Assembly: GCF_010119235.1 (NCBI RefSeq) | Contig: NZ_JAAATZ010000001.1 | Span: forward strand, 836,501-900,500 | Direction of reading: 5' to 3' | From: Flavobacterium phycosphaerae | Lineage (GTDB): Bacteria; Bacteroidota; Bacteroidia; Flavobacteriales; Flavobacteriaceae | Length of the DNA stretch: 64,000 bases | Part shown: positions 17,323 through 26,481 of the stretch, in pieces | How the letters are laid out: each line of letters starts with the position of its first letter | How positions within the stretch are numbered: the stretch's first letter is position 1 | Notes under the pieces: generated by a model | What the model was told of the DNA's origin: nothing | The model's input: the letters and a program-made list of their open reading frames with translations, nothing else | Database searches by the model: none | Program-made: the position numbers and the translations under genes

Positions 17323-18777
17323 TTATTCTTTATTCTTCATTAAAATCCAATACACTATTCCACTTATCCCAAATCCTACGAACCAAGCGTAATGATATAG
17401 CCCCGAAATCCATTCCGGAAATACGGTAGTATCTACTACTTTAATGGTTAGTAAAAAACCCGGGACATTAGGAATAATTCCTAGTAACAAGGCCCAGATG
17501 GCTTTAGTATTAAATCCACCTGAAAAACTGTATATTCCTTTTTTATTATACAAATCATCCACAATCAGTGTTTGTTTGCGGATGAAATAATAATCGACTA
17601 TCATAATACCTCCAACGGGTCCGAGTAAACTGGAATAGCCTACCAACCACGTGAAAATATACCCTGTAGGGTCAGCAATTAGTTTCCATGGGAAAATCAT
17701 AATCCCAATAATTCCTGTTATATAACCGCCTTTTCTGAAATCAATTTTAGAGGGAGATAAATTCGCAAAGTCATTGGCCGGGCTCACAATATTAGCGGCA
17801 ATATTGGTGGCCAATGTTGAGATGGCTACGGCAATCATGGCAATGCTTACCAATAGTTTACTATCAAATTTTCCAGCCAATATAACCGGATCCCAGATCG
17901 TTGTTCCAAAAACAATGGTGGTTGCCGAAGTCACTACCACCCCTACAAAAGCGAATAATGTCATCGAGGTAGGCAGCCCATAAATCTGTCCTTTGATTTG
18001 GGCGCTCTGTGACGTAGCATATCTGGTGAAATCAGGAATGTTTAAAGATAAGGTTGCCCAAAACCCTACCATTCCTGTCAGTGCCGGAAAGAAGAAATGG
18101 AAAAAGTCAACGGAGTTGGTAAACTTAGAATGGGTTTCTAATATAGGTCCTAAACCATGCGCTGCACTGATAGCCCAAAACAAAAGAGCCAAAGCAGCCA
18201 CCGGTAAAAAGATAGCCTTAAAAACCAACAACTTTCGGATGCTCTCCACTCCCAAATACACTACATACATATTCAACAACCAAAACAAGAAAAAGCAAAT
18301 TGCCGGTCCTGTTTGTAATCCCCAAGAATCCGGAAAGACTTGTGGTAATGTTTCAATACTTGGTATCCAAAGACGTACCATTTGATAAATGGCGAAACCT
18401 CCAATCCAGGTTTGAATTCCAAACCAACCGCAAGCAACAATAGCTCTCAGCATAGCCGGAATATTGGCTCCTATAGTTCCGAAACTGGCTCTGGCAAATA
18501 CCGGAAACGGGATTCCGTATTTAGCTCCCGCATGACCGTTTAAAATCATTGGAATTAAAACGATTGTATTGCCTAAGAATATTGTTAAAATAGCCTGCCA
18601 CCAATTCATCCCGCCTTCAATCAACGAACTCGACAACATATAGGTCGGAATACAAAGACTCATGCTGATCCAAAGTGCAGCATAATTCCAAGTGGTCCAG
18701 GTTCTTTTTTCGTTAGATACCGGAGCCAAGTCTTCACTATACAAAGACGAGTTTGTATGATTTAGGTTTTCGGACAT
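17323..18777 (-). CDS. NCS1 family nucleobase:cation symporter
   Basis: 484 residues with about 12 transmembrane helices. Family features are the start RTWTTWNYAALWIS, the TM3 region ACGWFGIQTWIGG and the block LSLNIPDFTRYA, all typical of NCS1 (Mhp1/PucI/FurA-like) carriers of hydantoins, uracil and related bases. Given its place within the pyrimidine operon, uracil, thymine or a dihydropyrimidine is the likely substrate; that is inference from context. Confidence 0.9.
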   Translation of the reverse strand: MSENLNHTNSSLYSEDLAPVSNEKRTWTTWNYAALWISMSLCIPTYMLSSSLIEGGMNWWQAILTIFLGNTIVLIPMILNGHAGAKYGIPFPVFARASFGTIGANIPAMLRAIVACGWFGIQTWIGGFAIYQMVRLWIPSIETLPQVFPDSWGLQTGPAICFFLFWLLNMYVVYLGVESIRKLLVFKAIFLPVAALALLFWAISAAHGLGPILETHSKFTNSVDFFHFFFPALTGMVGFWATLSLNIPDFTRYATSQSAQIKGQIYGLPTSMTLFAFVGVVVTSATTIVFGTTIWDPVILAGKFDSKLLVSIAMIAVAISTLATNIAANIVSPANDFANLSPSKIDFRKGGYITGIIGIMIFPWKLIADPTGYIFTWLVGYSSLLGPVGGIMIVDYYFIRKQTLIVDDLYNKKGIYSFSGGFNTKAIWALLLGIIPNVPGFLLTIKVVDTTVFPEWISGLYHYAWFVGFGISGIVYWILMKNKE

Positions 18778-18788
18778 GTTTTTTGATT

Positions 18789-20141
18789 TTAAACTAAAGC
18801 AGCATCTGAAATTTTCAAGGTTTCGCTAATAATGGCTAATCCTTCATCTATTTGTGCTTCCGTAACACATAAAGGCGGTGCTATAAAAATATACCCCCAA
18901 CGTACAAAAGTGTACATTCCCAATTCACGGATTTTGCCTGCAATGGCATTAGTCACTTTTAAGTCATCGCCAGCACCATTGTAAGGCGATATCAATTCAC
19001 CGGTATCTTTATTTTTTAAAACATCTAAACAACCTAACAATCCTGTGTTTCTGAATGTTCCCATACTAGGATGTTTAGCTCTCATGGCCTCGATACGAGA
19101 CTCTAAATAAGATCCCATTTTACGAGTGTTTTCTATGAGTCTGTCGCTTTCGTAAATATTGATAACCGCTAAAGCTGCTGCCAAAGCTACAGGATGACCG
19201 TTATAGGTCAAACCAATCATCATTGGTGTGTTTTCAAATTTGGCAGCTATGGTATCGGAAACCATCAAACAGCCTAACGGTAGATAAGATGCCGTCAATC
19301 CTTTGGCCATACAAACCATATCAGGAACGATGTCATGGTTTTCAAAACCGAACCACTTCCCGGTACGACCAAATCCACTCATTACCTCATCGGCAACGAA
19401 TAAAATGCCGTATTTTTCACATAGCGCTTTCACGCCTTTTAAGTAGCCTTTTGGGTAATGCAAACAGCCCGAAGAACCGCTTTCGCCTTCAAAAATAAAA
19501 GCGGCAATATTGGTTTTCCCTTCCAAATGAATAACTCTTTCTACATACTCCAAGCTTAAAGCTAACTTAGTAGCATCATCTAAATCTTTCATCCCGAAAA
19601 AGTAATAAGGATCATCCAAATGCACGGCATTCGGCATTTGTTGGGAATCGTTTGCCAGTTTTCTTGGATCGCCTCCAACGGTCATCCCTCCTATGGAACC
19701 ACCATGAAAAGCTCTATATCTTCCTATAATTTTATGTCTACCGGTATACAACCTAGCCAATTTAATAGCATTGTCAATAGACGAAGTCCCACATAAGGTG
19801 TAGAATGCTTTGTTTAAATTACCCGGACAGATTTCAGCCAACTTTCTAGATAATTTGGCTCTGATTTCAGTCGTGCAACTCGGGGTTACAAAACTTACTT
19901 TTTGCATTTGTTCTACTACGGCATCAGTAACTCTTTGGTCGCCGTGGCCAATATTTACGGACATCAAGCCCGAGGAAAAATCAATAATTCGGTTGCCGTC
20001 GTAATCGTATAAGTATACCCCCTCCGCTCTCTCTATCGCAATAGGATTCACACTTGCTTGGGCTGACCACGAGAATAAACTGAATTCTTTGCTGTCGTTT
20101 ATAATTTGTTCTTTGGTCAGGGTTTGTTCTTTTGTAATCAT
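18789..20141 (-). CDS. Class III omega-aminotransferase (beta-alanine/3-aminoisobutyrate transaminase)
   Basis: 450 residues, fold-type I PLP enzyme of the acetylornithine/omega-amino acid group. VADEVMSGFGRTGKW holds the PLP-contacting Asp, and MAKGLTASYLPLG holds the Schiff-base lysine. In this operon the expected reaction is transfer of the amino group from beta-alanine to give malonate semialdehyde, or from 3-aminoisobutyrate to give methylmalonate semialdehyde. It lies directly before the semialdehyde dehydrogenase in the pathway and next to it in the operon. Confidence 0.88.
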   Translation of the reverse strand: MITKEQTLTKEQIINDSKEFSLFSWSAQASVNPIAIERAEGVYLYDYDGNRIIDFSSGLMSVNIGHGDQRVTDAVVEQMQKVSFVTPSCTTEIRAKLSRKLAEICPGNLNKAFYTLCGTSSIDNAIKLARLYTGRHKIIGRYRAFHGGSIGGMTVGGDPRKLANDSQQMPNAVHLDDPYYFFGMKDLDDATKLALSLEYVERVIHLEGKTNIAAFIFEGESGSSGCLHYPKGYLKGVKALCEKYGILFVADEVMSGFGRTGKWFGFENHDIVPDMVCMAKGLTASYLPLGCLMVSDTIAAKFENTPMMIGLTYNGHPVALAAALAVINIYESDRLIENTRKMGSYLESRIEAMRAKHPSMGTFRNTGLLGCLDVLKNKDTGELISPYNGAGDDLKVTNAIAGKIRELGMYTFVRWGYIFIAPPLCVTEAQIDEGLAIISETLKISDAALV

Positions 20142-20156
20142 TTCAATTGTATTTTA

Positions 20157-21614
20157 TTAACTCATCCAGTTCACGCCCGCTTCGGCATTCCATTTCACGG
20201 TGCTTTTCTTTAATTTGGTCCAAAACTCAATAGAGCTTTTTCCGGTGATGTCGCCTACACCGAATTTACTTTCGTTCCAACCGCCAAAACTGAACGGTTC
20301 TCTCGGCACCGGAACACCCACATTTACGCCAATCATACCGGCACTGGCCTTGTCAATGATGTAACGTGCCATTCCACCGTTTTGAGTGAATACACTTGCG
20401 GCATTTCCGTATGGATTTTTGTTTTCGATAGCTAAAGCTTCGTCCACCGTATTGGTTCGGATGATTGAGATTACCGGTCCGAAGATTTCTTCACGAGCTA
20501 CACTCATATCGGGTGTTACAAAGTCGATAACTGTTGGCCCTACATAAGTCCCTTTTTCTTTTCCGGCCACTTTGGTGTTTCTTCCGTCAACTAATATTTT
20601 GGCACCGTCTTTTTCGGCTTGGGTAATATAACTTTCAATACGCTCTTGTGAAGCGGCATCGATAACTGCTCCTAAGTTTTGCCCCGGAACTATTTTGAGG
20701 GCTTCGTCACAAATTTTGGCTACGATATGGTCAATAGCTCCAACGCCTACCATAGCCGAAGCGGCCATACAACGTTGACCGGCACAACCCGACATTGACG
20801 CTGCCACGTTTTGAGCCGTCATATCCGGAATAGCATCCGGTAATACCATTAAGTGGTTTTTGGCACCGCCTAAGGCCAAGCATCTTTTTAAATTTTGAGT
20901 CGAGCGTTGGTAAACAATCTTCGCCACTTTAGTAGAACCTACAAAAGAAACTGCTTCAATTTTTGGATGGTCACAAATGGCATTAACCATATCAACACCA
21001 CCGTGAACCACATTGAACACTCCATCCGGAAGTCCGGCTTCTTTTAATAATTCGGCCAAACGACCACAGCTCAACGGCACTTTTTCTGAAGGTTTTATAA
21101 TCATACAGTTGCCTAGAGCAATCGCGTTTGGAATAGTCCAATTCGGAACCATTGAAGGGAAATTGAACGGTACTATTGAAGCCACAACGCCCAACGGCAC
21201 ATGTTCGGTTCTGCATTCTACACCTTTGCTTACTTCTAATAATTCTCCTGTAATTAATTGTGGTAATGAGGTGGCAAACTCAGTTAGCTCGATACATTTT
21301 TCAATTTCGGCTACGGATTCGCCGTAAGTCTTTCCGTTTTCTTCACTGCATAGTTCTGCGAGTTCTTTTAGGTTTTTTTCTAATAAGGTTTTATATCGAA
21401 AGAAAACCTGAACTCGTTCCTTAATGGGTGTTTTGCTCCAAGCCGGAAATGCCGCTTCGGCTGCTTTCACAGCATCGTCTAAATCTTTGGCAGCGGATAA
21501 AGGGACTGTAGATAAAAAACTCCCGTCTAAGGGAGAGATAACATTTAAAGTTTGTGTTGTGGAAGATGGAACGAACCGTCCATTGATGTAATTCTGAATT
21601 GCTGAATATTTCAT
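20157..21614 (-). CDS. mmsA: CoA-acylating (methyl)malonate-semialdehyde dehydrogenase
   Basis: 485 residues in the aldehyde dehydrogenase superfamily. The catalytic cysteine is in GCAGQRCMAAS, NAD binding is around FVGSTKVAK, and the C-terminal block EPFSFGGWNESKFG fits the MmsA/IolA group, which converts (methyl)malonate semialdehyde to acetyl-/propionyl-CoA. It is the first gene of the minus-strand pyrimidine operon and the last enzyme of the pathway. About 270 bp of AT-rich divergent promoter space precedes it. Confidence 0.93.
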   Translation of the reverse strand: MKYSAIQNYINGRFVPSSTTQTLNVISPLDGSFLSTVPLSAAKDLDDAVKAAEAAFPAWSKTPIKERVQVFFRYKTLLEKNLKELAELCSEENGKTYGESVAEIEKCIELTEFATSLPQLITGELLEVSKGVECRTEHVPLGVVASIVPFNFPSMVPNWTIPNAIALGNCMIIKPSEKVPLSCGRLAELLKEAGLPDGVFNVVHGGVDMVNAICDHPKIEAVSFVGSTKVAKIVYQRSTQNLKRCLALGGAKNHLMVLPDAIPDMTAQNVAASMSGCAGQRCMAASAMVGVGAIDHIVAKICDEALKIVPGQNLGAVIDAASQERIESYITQAEKDGAKILVDGRNTKVAGKEKGTYVGPTVIDFVTPDMSVAREEIFGPVISIIRTNTVDEALAIENKNPYGNAASVFTQNGGMARYIIDKASAGMIGVNVGVPVPREPFSFGGWNESKFGVGDITGKSSIEFWTKLKKSTVKWNAEAGVNWMS

Positions 21615-21887
21615 TGAAATTATTATTATTTTACAAATATTTTAATAAAAGTAATAACAAATATATAATAAACAAATTTTAGTAATGAATTATTATCATT
21701 TTGGTATTTTTCACGACAATTAATAAGCATTTTCAACTGTTGGAATTCAGAAATGATGTAAAACTTACTTTTTAAAGCGTTTTCAAAAGTTTCTTAGTAA
21801 CAATTGAATGTTAATGAAAATAGTGTGTTACCGTTTCTTCGATGTAAAAAAACTTATTTTTGCGACACAACAACACAACTAAACATC

Positions 21888-22319
21888 ATGGAAGAAAAAA
21901 CAACTAGTTACAAGGAAGCTGGTCCTTTGAACCAATTCACTGTAACCATCAATGAAAAAAACGAACCCCCCACCGCTTTCATAACCGTCAAAAAAAACGG
22001 CAACAAAGGAGAAGCCCGTTTTCAAACTACTATTGACGACTTAACCCAAATGGCTAAAGTGGCTAATCTTGCCAAAGCCAAATTCAGAGCCATCAGCAAA
22101 AAACAGGAAGCCAGAAAAATAAAATCGGAAACAGCATCCATCGAAGTCATTTTGATGCCCGAAATTATCGTTCCGCCCATTGACGAAAAAGATTTGTCGA
22201 AAATAATAGCCGATTATTTTAAAGATATCGAAATTGAACAACTGGCTAATCGCTATCCTTATAGTGAAGAGCAAATTCGTTATCATATGGAGAAAAAAGG
22301 CATAGTGCTTTTTGATTGA
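21888..22319 (+). CDS. Conserved-looking protein of unknown function
   Basis: 143 residues, lysine- and glutamate-rich, with no signal peptide or membrane segment. The middle has an alanine/lysine helix (about 55-80), and the end, YSEEQIRYHMEKKGIVLFD, looks helical. I recognise no domain. I start at the ATG at 21888, since a longer in-frame extension would run through the promoter; a TATTTTTG -7-like element sits at 21855-21862. It is divergent from the pyrimidine operon, with no sign that it regulates it. Confidence 0.6.
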   Translation: MEEKTTSYKEAGPLNQFTVTINEKNEPPTAFITVKKNGNKGEARFQTTIDDLTQMAKVANLAKAKFRAISKKQEARKIKSETASIEVILMPEIIVPPIDEKDLSKIIADYFKDIEIEQLANRYPYSEEQIRYHMEKKGIVLFD

Positions 22320-22422
22320 TTGTACTAAGTTGTTTTATAACAGGGATTTATATTTTTTCATCCCATTGAATGAATAAAAATAATATCAGCACTTTTTTAA
22401 TTTAAGTAAATCACCATAATTT

Positions 22423-24306
22423 TTATGGTGTATCATTTCGGGTATACCAAATTGGAGAAGTGACGATACGAGTTCCGTCGGATTCGGTTATATCTACATA
22501 ATAGTAACGAGTGCCACCATTTGCTAAAGCAGTATGAGTATAGGTAATTGATCCTGAAGTAGTACTAGTCAAAATTGTGGCTGTTGTTCCGCTTCCCGGT
22601 ATTCCAGAATAAATTTTTAATGAGGTTACCGGAGATGAAGTAACACTCGTCACAGTTATTACAGGAGCTCCGGCGGTAGTAACAATACTCCCTAGATTAT
22701 TTGTGTTTATTTTAAACGTTACTTGGGCAGAACAATCCTCGCTGGCATAAAAACGCATAGCACGCATAGCACCAAGAATATTGTTTTCGGTCAAAGAATT
22801 AGCCAATACCACCGTCCTGATATTGGAAGTGTGACCATGAGTAATATTGTGGTTATCGTGATCCATAGTTGGCCCTAAATGATAGCCTCTTGCTAACATA
22901 TTCCTGTAATATGACAAATAAGCCATTGAAGTTGGAGGATCATTATAACTAGTACTGGTAGAAAAAGCCGGACCGCTCTCAACAGCAGTTCCAACTATGG
23001 CATTATCTGCTTCAGTATTATAAGTGGTCATTATGTTGCTATAATCACTATTGTTAGGGTGAGCTAGTGTAGCAAAAGCATTACCTCCATAACCATTAAT
23101 TGTACTAAACAACCCTGTTGTTCCTATGTAATCAGACTTAGCAACATAGTGTTGATATTCTCCGGAATCCCAGCCTAACAAATCCGGAATTCCATATACA
23201 ATAACATGTCCACCTCCGGAAATAACGCCCCATTCCATACCATATAAAGCTAAAAAAGTAGCTGTAGAAGCAGAAGCTGCTTGTGCTCTTCCTTGAATCC
23301 AATTGCTAAGCGACATACCGGCAGCAACATGATTATGTTCACTTATTCCCAAAAAATCCATACATGAAGCGGCATCAGCATAAGCAAAATCACCCGATGG
23401 CAATCCTGTGCCATCACTATATTCTGTATGTGAATGGAAATTACCGTAATAAAAATTTAAACTGCTTGAATTGGTAGCACTATTACCAACCAAAGGCGAA
23501 GTTGTGTTATAGGCAGGTCCATTATCACAATTGAGTTTGTTTAGAGCAAATACAGTAAAATAATAGACGGTTGAAGGCGTCAATCCTGTTGCAGAAAAAC
23601 TGGCAGCACTCGACTTTCCGAGAACTATTCCGTTTCCTAGCGCATCACCAATGGCATAAACTGTTCCGTTTACTGGAGCTGTGTTTAAGGGTGTCGAAAC
23701 GCTGTAAACTATAAGATATTCGTCAGCAGTAGTAGCTGTAAATGTTCCGTTTATAGTTGTTGTAGCTGTGGTAAGGATAATATTTGTAGGCTGTCCTAAT
23801 GGAGCAACACAAGGAGGTGGTAAAGTAGTTGAGTCACCTGTTAAAGGACTACCAGAATCGTAGATTGCACTATAATAACACATTCTGAATTCGAATATAA
23901 AGACGTAATATGTAGTATTTGGCAATAACCCGGAAGCAACAAAAGTGGTGGATGTTCCTGCTCGCATTACTGTTGCGTTGCCAATTGAATCACCACTGTG
24001 ATACATTACTCCATCAGCAGGAATCTCTGATAAAGTTGAATCAGTGCTAATCAGAGATACATAGCCATTAGCAGTTTCTGAGGCAGTAAAAGAACCTGAA
24101 ATAGTATTGAATTGAGGCGCATTGAAAGTCAGAGCAGTCGGTGGTTGTATTACCTTATCATTGCCACAAGGAGACAAATTAGTATTGCTAATTATTGATA
24201 TATAATTAGATACCGGTCGTAAAGCAGTATTTGAAAAAGCAGGGATTGAAAATACTAAGGCGTAAATTATTCCTGATATCAGGCTTACAATAAAATGTTT
24301 CTTCAT
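22423..24306 (-). CDS. Secreted PHP-domain (CehA/McbA-type) metallohydrolase with Fn3 domains
   Basis: About 627 residues. A signal peptide starts at the ATG at 24306 (MKKHFIVSLISGIIYALVF). Two tandem fibronectin-III-like domains (about 40-270) contain the repeated block GLxPxTxYYxxVF. A PHP phosphoesterase domain follows with the metal motif NFHSHTEYSDG, then LGISEHNH, TLAHPNNSDY and MDHDNHN. Such enzymes hydrolyse phosphoesters in secreted or surface form. No type IX sorting tail is visible after the final beta domain, so the export route is unclear. The stop codon lies inside an 8-bp hairpin stem (22412-22430). Confidence 0.8.
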   Translation of the reverse strand: MKKHFIVSLISGIIYALVFSIPAFSNTALRPVSNYISIISNTNLSPCGNDKVIQPPTALTFNAPQFNTISGSFTASETANGYVSLISTDSTLSEIPADGVMYHSGDSIGNATVMRAGTSTTFVASGLLPNTTYYVFIFEFRMCYYSAIYDSGSPLTGDSTTLPPPCVAPLGQPTNIILTTATTTINGTFTATTADEYLIVYSVSTPLNTAPVNGTVYAIGDALGNGIVLGKSSAASFSATGLTPSTVYYFTVFALNKLNCDNGPAYNTTSPLVGNSATNSSSLNFYYGNFHSHTEYSDGTGLPSGDFAYADAASCMDFLGISEHNHVAAGMSLSNWIQGRAQAASASTATFLALYGMEWGVISGGGHVIVYGIPDLLGWDSGEYQHYVAKSDYIGTTGLFSTINGYGGNAFATLAHPNNSDYSNIMTTYNTEADNAIVGTAVESGPAFSTSTSYNDPPTSMAYLSYYRNMLARGYHLGPTMDHDNHNITHGHTSNIRTVVLANSLTENNILGAMRAMRFYASEDCSAQVTFKINTNNLGSIVTTAGAPVITVTSVTSSPVTSLKIYSGIPGSGTTATILTSTTSGSITYTHTALANGGTRYYYVDITESDGTRIVTSPIWYTRNDTP

Positions 24307-24502
24307 GTTTTGGACGAATTCAGAACCCACGAATATAAATACTTCTTCTAAAAGACAGTATTATTAAATAAAAAAACATGAAAATCAATATTTTAAAACC
24401 ATTTTTTTGAGTTTATGCGTACAAAATCAATTTTCAATATCACAAAGAAGTATTCTTAGAAAGAACCATTATTTTTCATATTTTAGTACAAAATAGTTTA
24501 TC

Positions 24503-25006
24503 ATGAAAATGTCCTTTTCCCTTTTTCTGTTTATAATTGTTACAGCTACATCATTCTGTCAAGAAAAAACAAAAAACAAAATCAATATTCTACTAGACTC
24601 CTGGCATCAAGCGGCGGCAGAAGCTAATTTCAATACTTACTTTGACTTAATGACTGAAGACGCCATTTTCATTGGTACTGATGCTACCGAAAACTGGAAC
24701 AAAACTGCTTTTCAAGCTTTTGCCAAACCGTATTTTGACAAAGGTAAAGCATGGAATTTTACTGCATTGGAACGCCATATTTATTTCAGCAATGATAAAA
24801 AAATGGCTTGGTTTGATGAATTACTGAATACGCAAATGAAAATTTGTCGGGGCTCAGGCGTTTTGGTTTTACTCAATGGAAATTGGAAAATAAAGCACTA
24901 TGTTCTTTCGATGACCATTCCTAACGACAACACCGATGCGGTTATTAAAATTAAAGCTCCTATTGAAGAGGCTTTAATCACTCAACTAAAAGATAAAAAA
25001 AAGTAA
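24503..25006 (+). CDS. Secreted NTF2-like (SnoaL/DUF4440-type) protein
   Basis: 167 residues. An N-terminal signal peptide (about 1-19, ending TSFCQ) precedes a single NTF2-like cone domain: helix LLDSWHQAAAEANFNTYF, then MTEDAIFIGTDATENW, and a late strand GNWKIKHYVLSMTIPND typical of SnoaL-like folds. No catalytic residues can be assigned. It is a single gene. Confidence 0.8.
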   Translation: MKMSFSLFLFIIVTATSFCQEKTKNKINILLDSWHQAAAEANFNTYFDLMTEDAIFIGTDATENWNKTAFQAFAKPYFDKGKAWNFTALERHIYFSNDKKMAWFDELLNTQMKICRGSGVLVLLNGNWKIKHYVLSMTIPNDNTDAVIKIKAPIEEALITQLKDKKK

Positions 25007-25073
25007 TTCTTTTTTCAACTTCCTGAAAACCATAGTTTTTCTTTTTTCGTAAGTAGAAGGAAAGAACAGAACT

Positions 25074-25178
25074 ATGAACCTCAATAAAAAAATTAACACG
25101 ATATTCAGCACTATATTGGCTATGGTGCTGTTTTCATTGATTTCTTTGGTATTGTATATAATGCTTTTTACATTGTAA
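25074..25178 (+). CDS. Possible 34-residue single-helix membrane peptide
   Basis: A short frame from an ATG at 25074 encodes MNLNKKIN followed by about 22 hydrophobic residues and stops at 25178. A purine-rich stretch AAGGAAAGAACAG lies just upstream. Nothing else is visible in the 382-bp gap between 25006 and 25389 except a terminator near 25258-25292. Such small membrane peptides occur in Flavobacteria, but this one may be chance. Confidence 0.35.
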   Translation: MNLNKKINTIFSTILAMVLFSLISLVLYIMLFTL

Positions 25179-25257
25179 ACAACCCTTTTGCCCTAACCAA
25201 CTATGATTTATCATTTAAAAAAACACTTGATGTTTGGTTAGTTTTGTTTAGAAAGAA

Positions 25258-25292
25258 AAGCACTATTGTGATGAAGCAGTAGTGCTTTTTGA
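25258..25292 (+). terminator. Rho-independent terminator
   Basis: AAGCACTATTG-TGATGAAG-CAGTAGTGCTTTTT forms a stem with a T-run. It would end the transcript of the NTF2-like gene and the small peptide frame. Confidence 0.75.
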
Positions 25293-25388
25293 TTTAGTTA
25301 AAAATCCTAAACGCATTTTTTTTGTTTTCAAAAAAACCAAACCTGAGCTTTCCCCGTACATGACTTCATAAACAAAAAACAAAGCATT

Positions 25389-25817
25389 ATGAAGACTAAC
25401 AAAAAAATAAAGACCGCCTTACTGAGCCTCTTGGGAATTTTTCTTTTACTGTTTGTCATACTGGTTTATCATATAGCTACAGCCAAACCCCCGGAAAATG
25501 CTACCATACAAGTAAGCCGAATTGATTTTGACAAACCGTTCGACTCTTTAAGCACTATCGATATCAAGCAAAAACTACATACTATTGCCGGCGTAAAAGA
25601 CGAAATTATCGTAAAAAGAAATGTTGTCGTTTATTTTCACGATAACCGCATTGCTGATTCCAAAAAAGTATACGATCAACTAATGACCAAAGGAAACTAT
25701 AAAGCAGAACGTTTTATACTTCCTGAAAATCTTGCCAGCAAGCAAGTATGTCCCGTGATGAAAAAAGATGGCGTCAGCTATAAGTTTACCAAACTGGTAC
25801 AAAGCGTTTTTAATTAA
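25389..25817 (+). CDS. Membrane-anchored HMA-like domain protein (no CxxC)
   Basis: 142 residues. One N-terminal transmembrane helix (about 10-30) is followed by a domain whose order of strands and helices (beta-alpha-beta-beta-alpha-beta) and pattern resemble heavy-metal-associated domains: TIQVSRIDFD, DIKQKLHTIAGVKDEIIVKR, VVVYFHDNR, then KKVYDQLMTKG. The usual CxxC metal site is absent; the one cysteine is late, in QVCPVMK. It lies 18 bp before a globin-like lipoprotein gene, so the two probably share a transcript. The domain call is by eye. Confidence 0.55.
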   Translation: MKTNKKIKTALLSLLGIFLLLFVILVYHIATAKPPENATIQVSRIDFDKPFDSLSTIDIKQKLHTIAGVKDEIIVKRNVVVYFHDNRIADSKKVYDQLMTKGNYKAERFILPENLASKQVCPVMKKDGVSYKFTKLVQSVFN

Positions 25818-25835
25818 TCTATTAAATATATTGTT

Positions 25836-26420
25836 ATGACAAAGTTTTCAAAAATTGCACTCTGTGCATTAGTAATCGGAGCATCATGCTTTACTTCTTG
25901 TAGTAGTGATGACTCAACACCGGCAACACCTTCTATATACATGAGATTAGGAGGAACGACATTAGTTGATGATCCGGACAATTCAGATCCGGCAATAAAA
26001 ATTGAAGCCGGACGTTTAGCTTACCGAAAAGTGGTCAACACTACCATCGGTCTGATTGTTGCCGATGTGCAATCAAACGCTTCCGGAAATTTAAGCGCTC
26101 ATTTTGCGCCACTTTTAGCCGAAGTTCAAGCAAACAACACCACAAACCTGGCTGAATTAGTAGATAATTTAACCGATTTCTTTTCGTATAACACCGGAGG
26201 AACAAACGCTGTAAACACCTATTCAGGATTAGATATGGTGGCTGCTCACAATCCTGCTGTAAACACCAGAATGGGCGTAAAAGCTACCGATGCTAATTAC
26301 ACCAAATTTGAAGGCTACGTCGGTGCCGCTGCAGTTCAAAACGGAGTGGCTGCCAACACCCAATTATACACTGATATTGTTGCCGTATTAGAATCGTTAA
26401 GAGATCCTATTGTTCAATAA
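25836..26420 (+). CDS. Globin-like lipoprotein (truncated hemoglobin group I-like)
   Basis: 194 residues. Lipoprotein signal peptide with lipobox FTSC (lipid cysteine 22), followed by SSDD, which fits the flavobacterial lipoprotein export signal for the cell surface. The mature part resembles group I truncated hemoglobins: IYMRLGGTTLV matches the N-terminal YxRLGG, a middle region has LAELVDNLTDFFSYNTGG, and the C-terminal block is TYSGLDMVAAHNPAV followed by DIVAVLESLRDPIV. The His in VAAHNP aligns with the heme-binding proximal histidine. Some loops differ from soluble family members. Function is unknown. Confidence 0.68.
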   Translation: MTKFSKIALCALVIGASCFTSCSSDDSTPATPSIYMRLGGTTLVDDPDNSDPAIKIEAGRLAYRKVVNTTIGLIVADVQSNASGNLSAHFAPLLAEVQANNTTNLAELVDNLTDFFSYNTGGTNAVNTYSGLDMVAAHNPAVNTRMGVKATDANYTKFEGYVGAAAVQNGVAANTQLYTDIVAVLESLRDPIVQ

Positions 26421-26442
26421 TAACCGTTTTGTTTTGTTTTAG

Positions 26443-26480
26443 AAAGAAAATGCCACCTCAATTTTGGGTGGCGTTTTCTA
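26443..26480. terminator. Bidirectional terminator
   Basis: AAAATGCCACC-TCAATTTT-GGGTGGCGTTTT hairpin between convergent genes, with A-run before and T-rich after. Confidence 0.8.
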
Positions 26481-26481
26481 T

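Noticed and set aside
22412..22430. Hairpin CACCATAA-TTT-TTATGGTG as a terminator
   Set aside because: AT-rich 8-bp stem that contains the stop codon and has no T-run after it on the minus strand.
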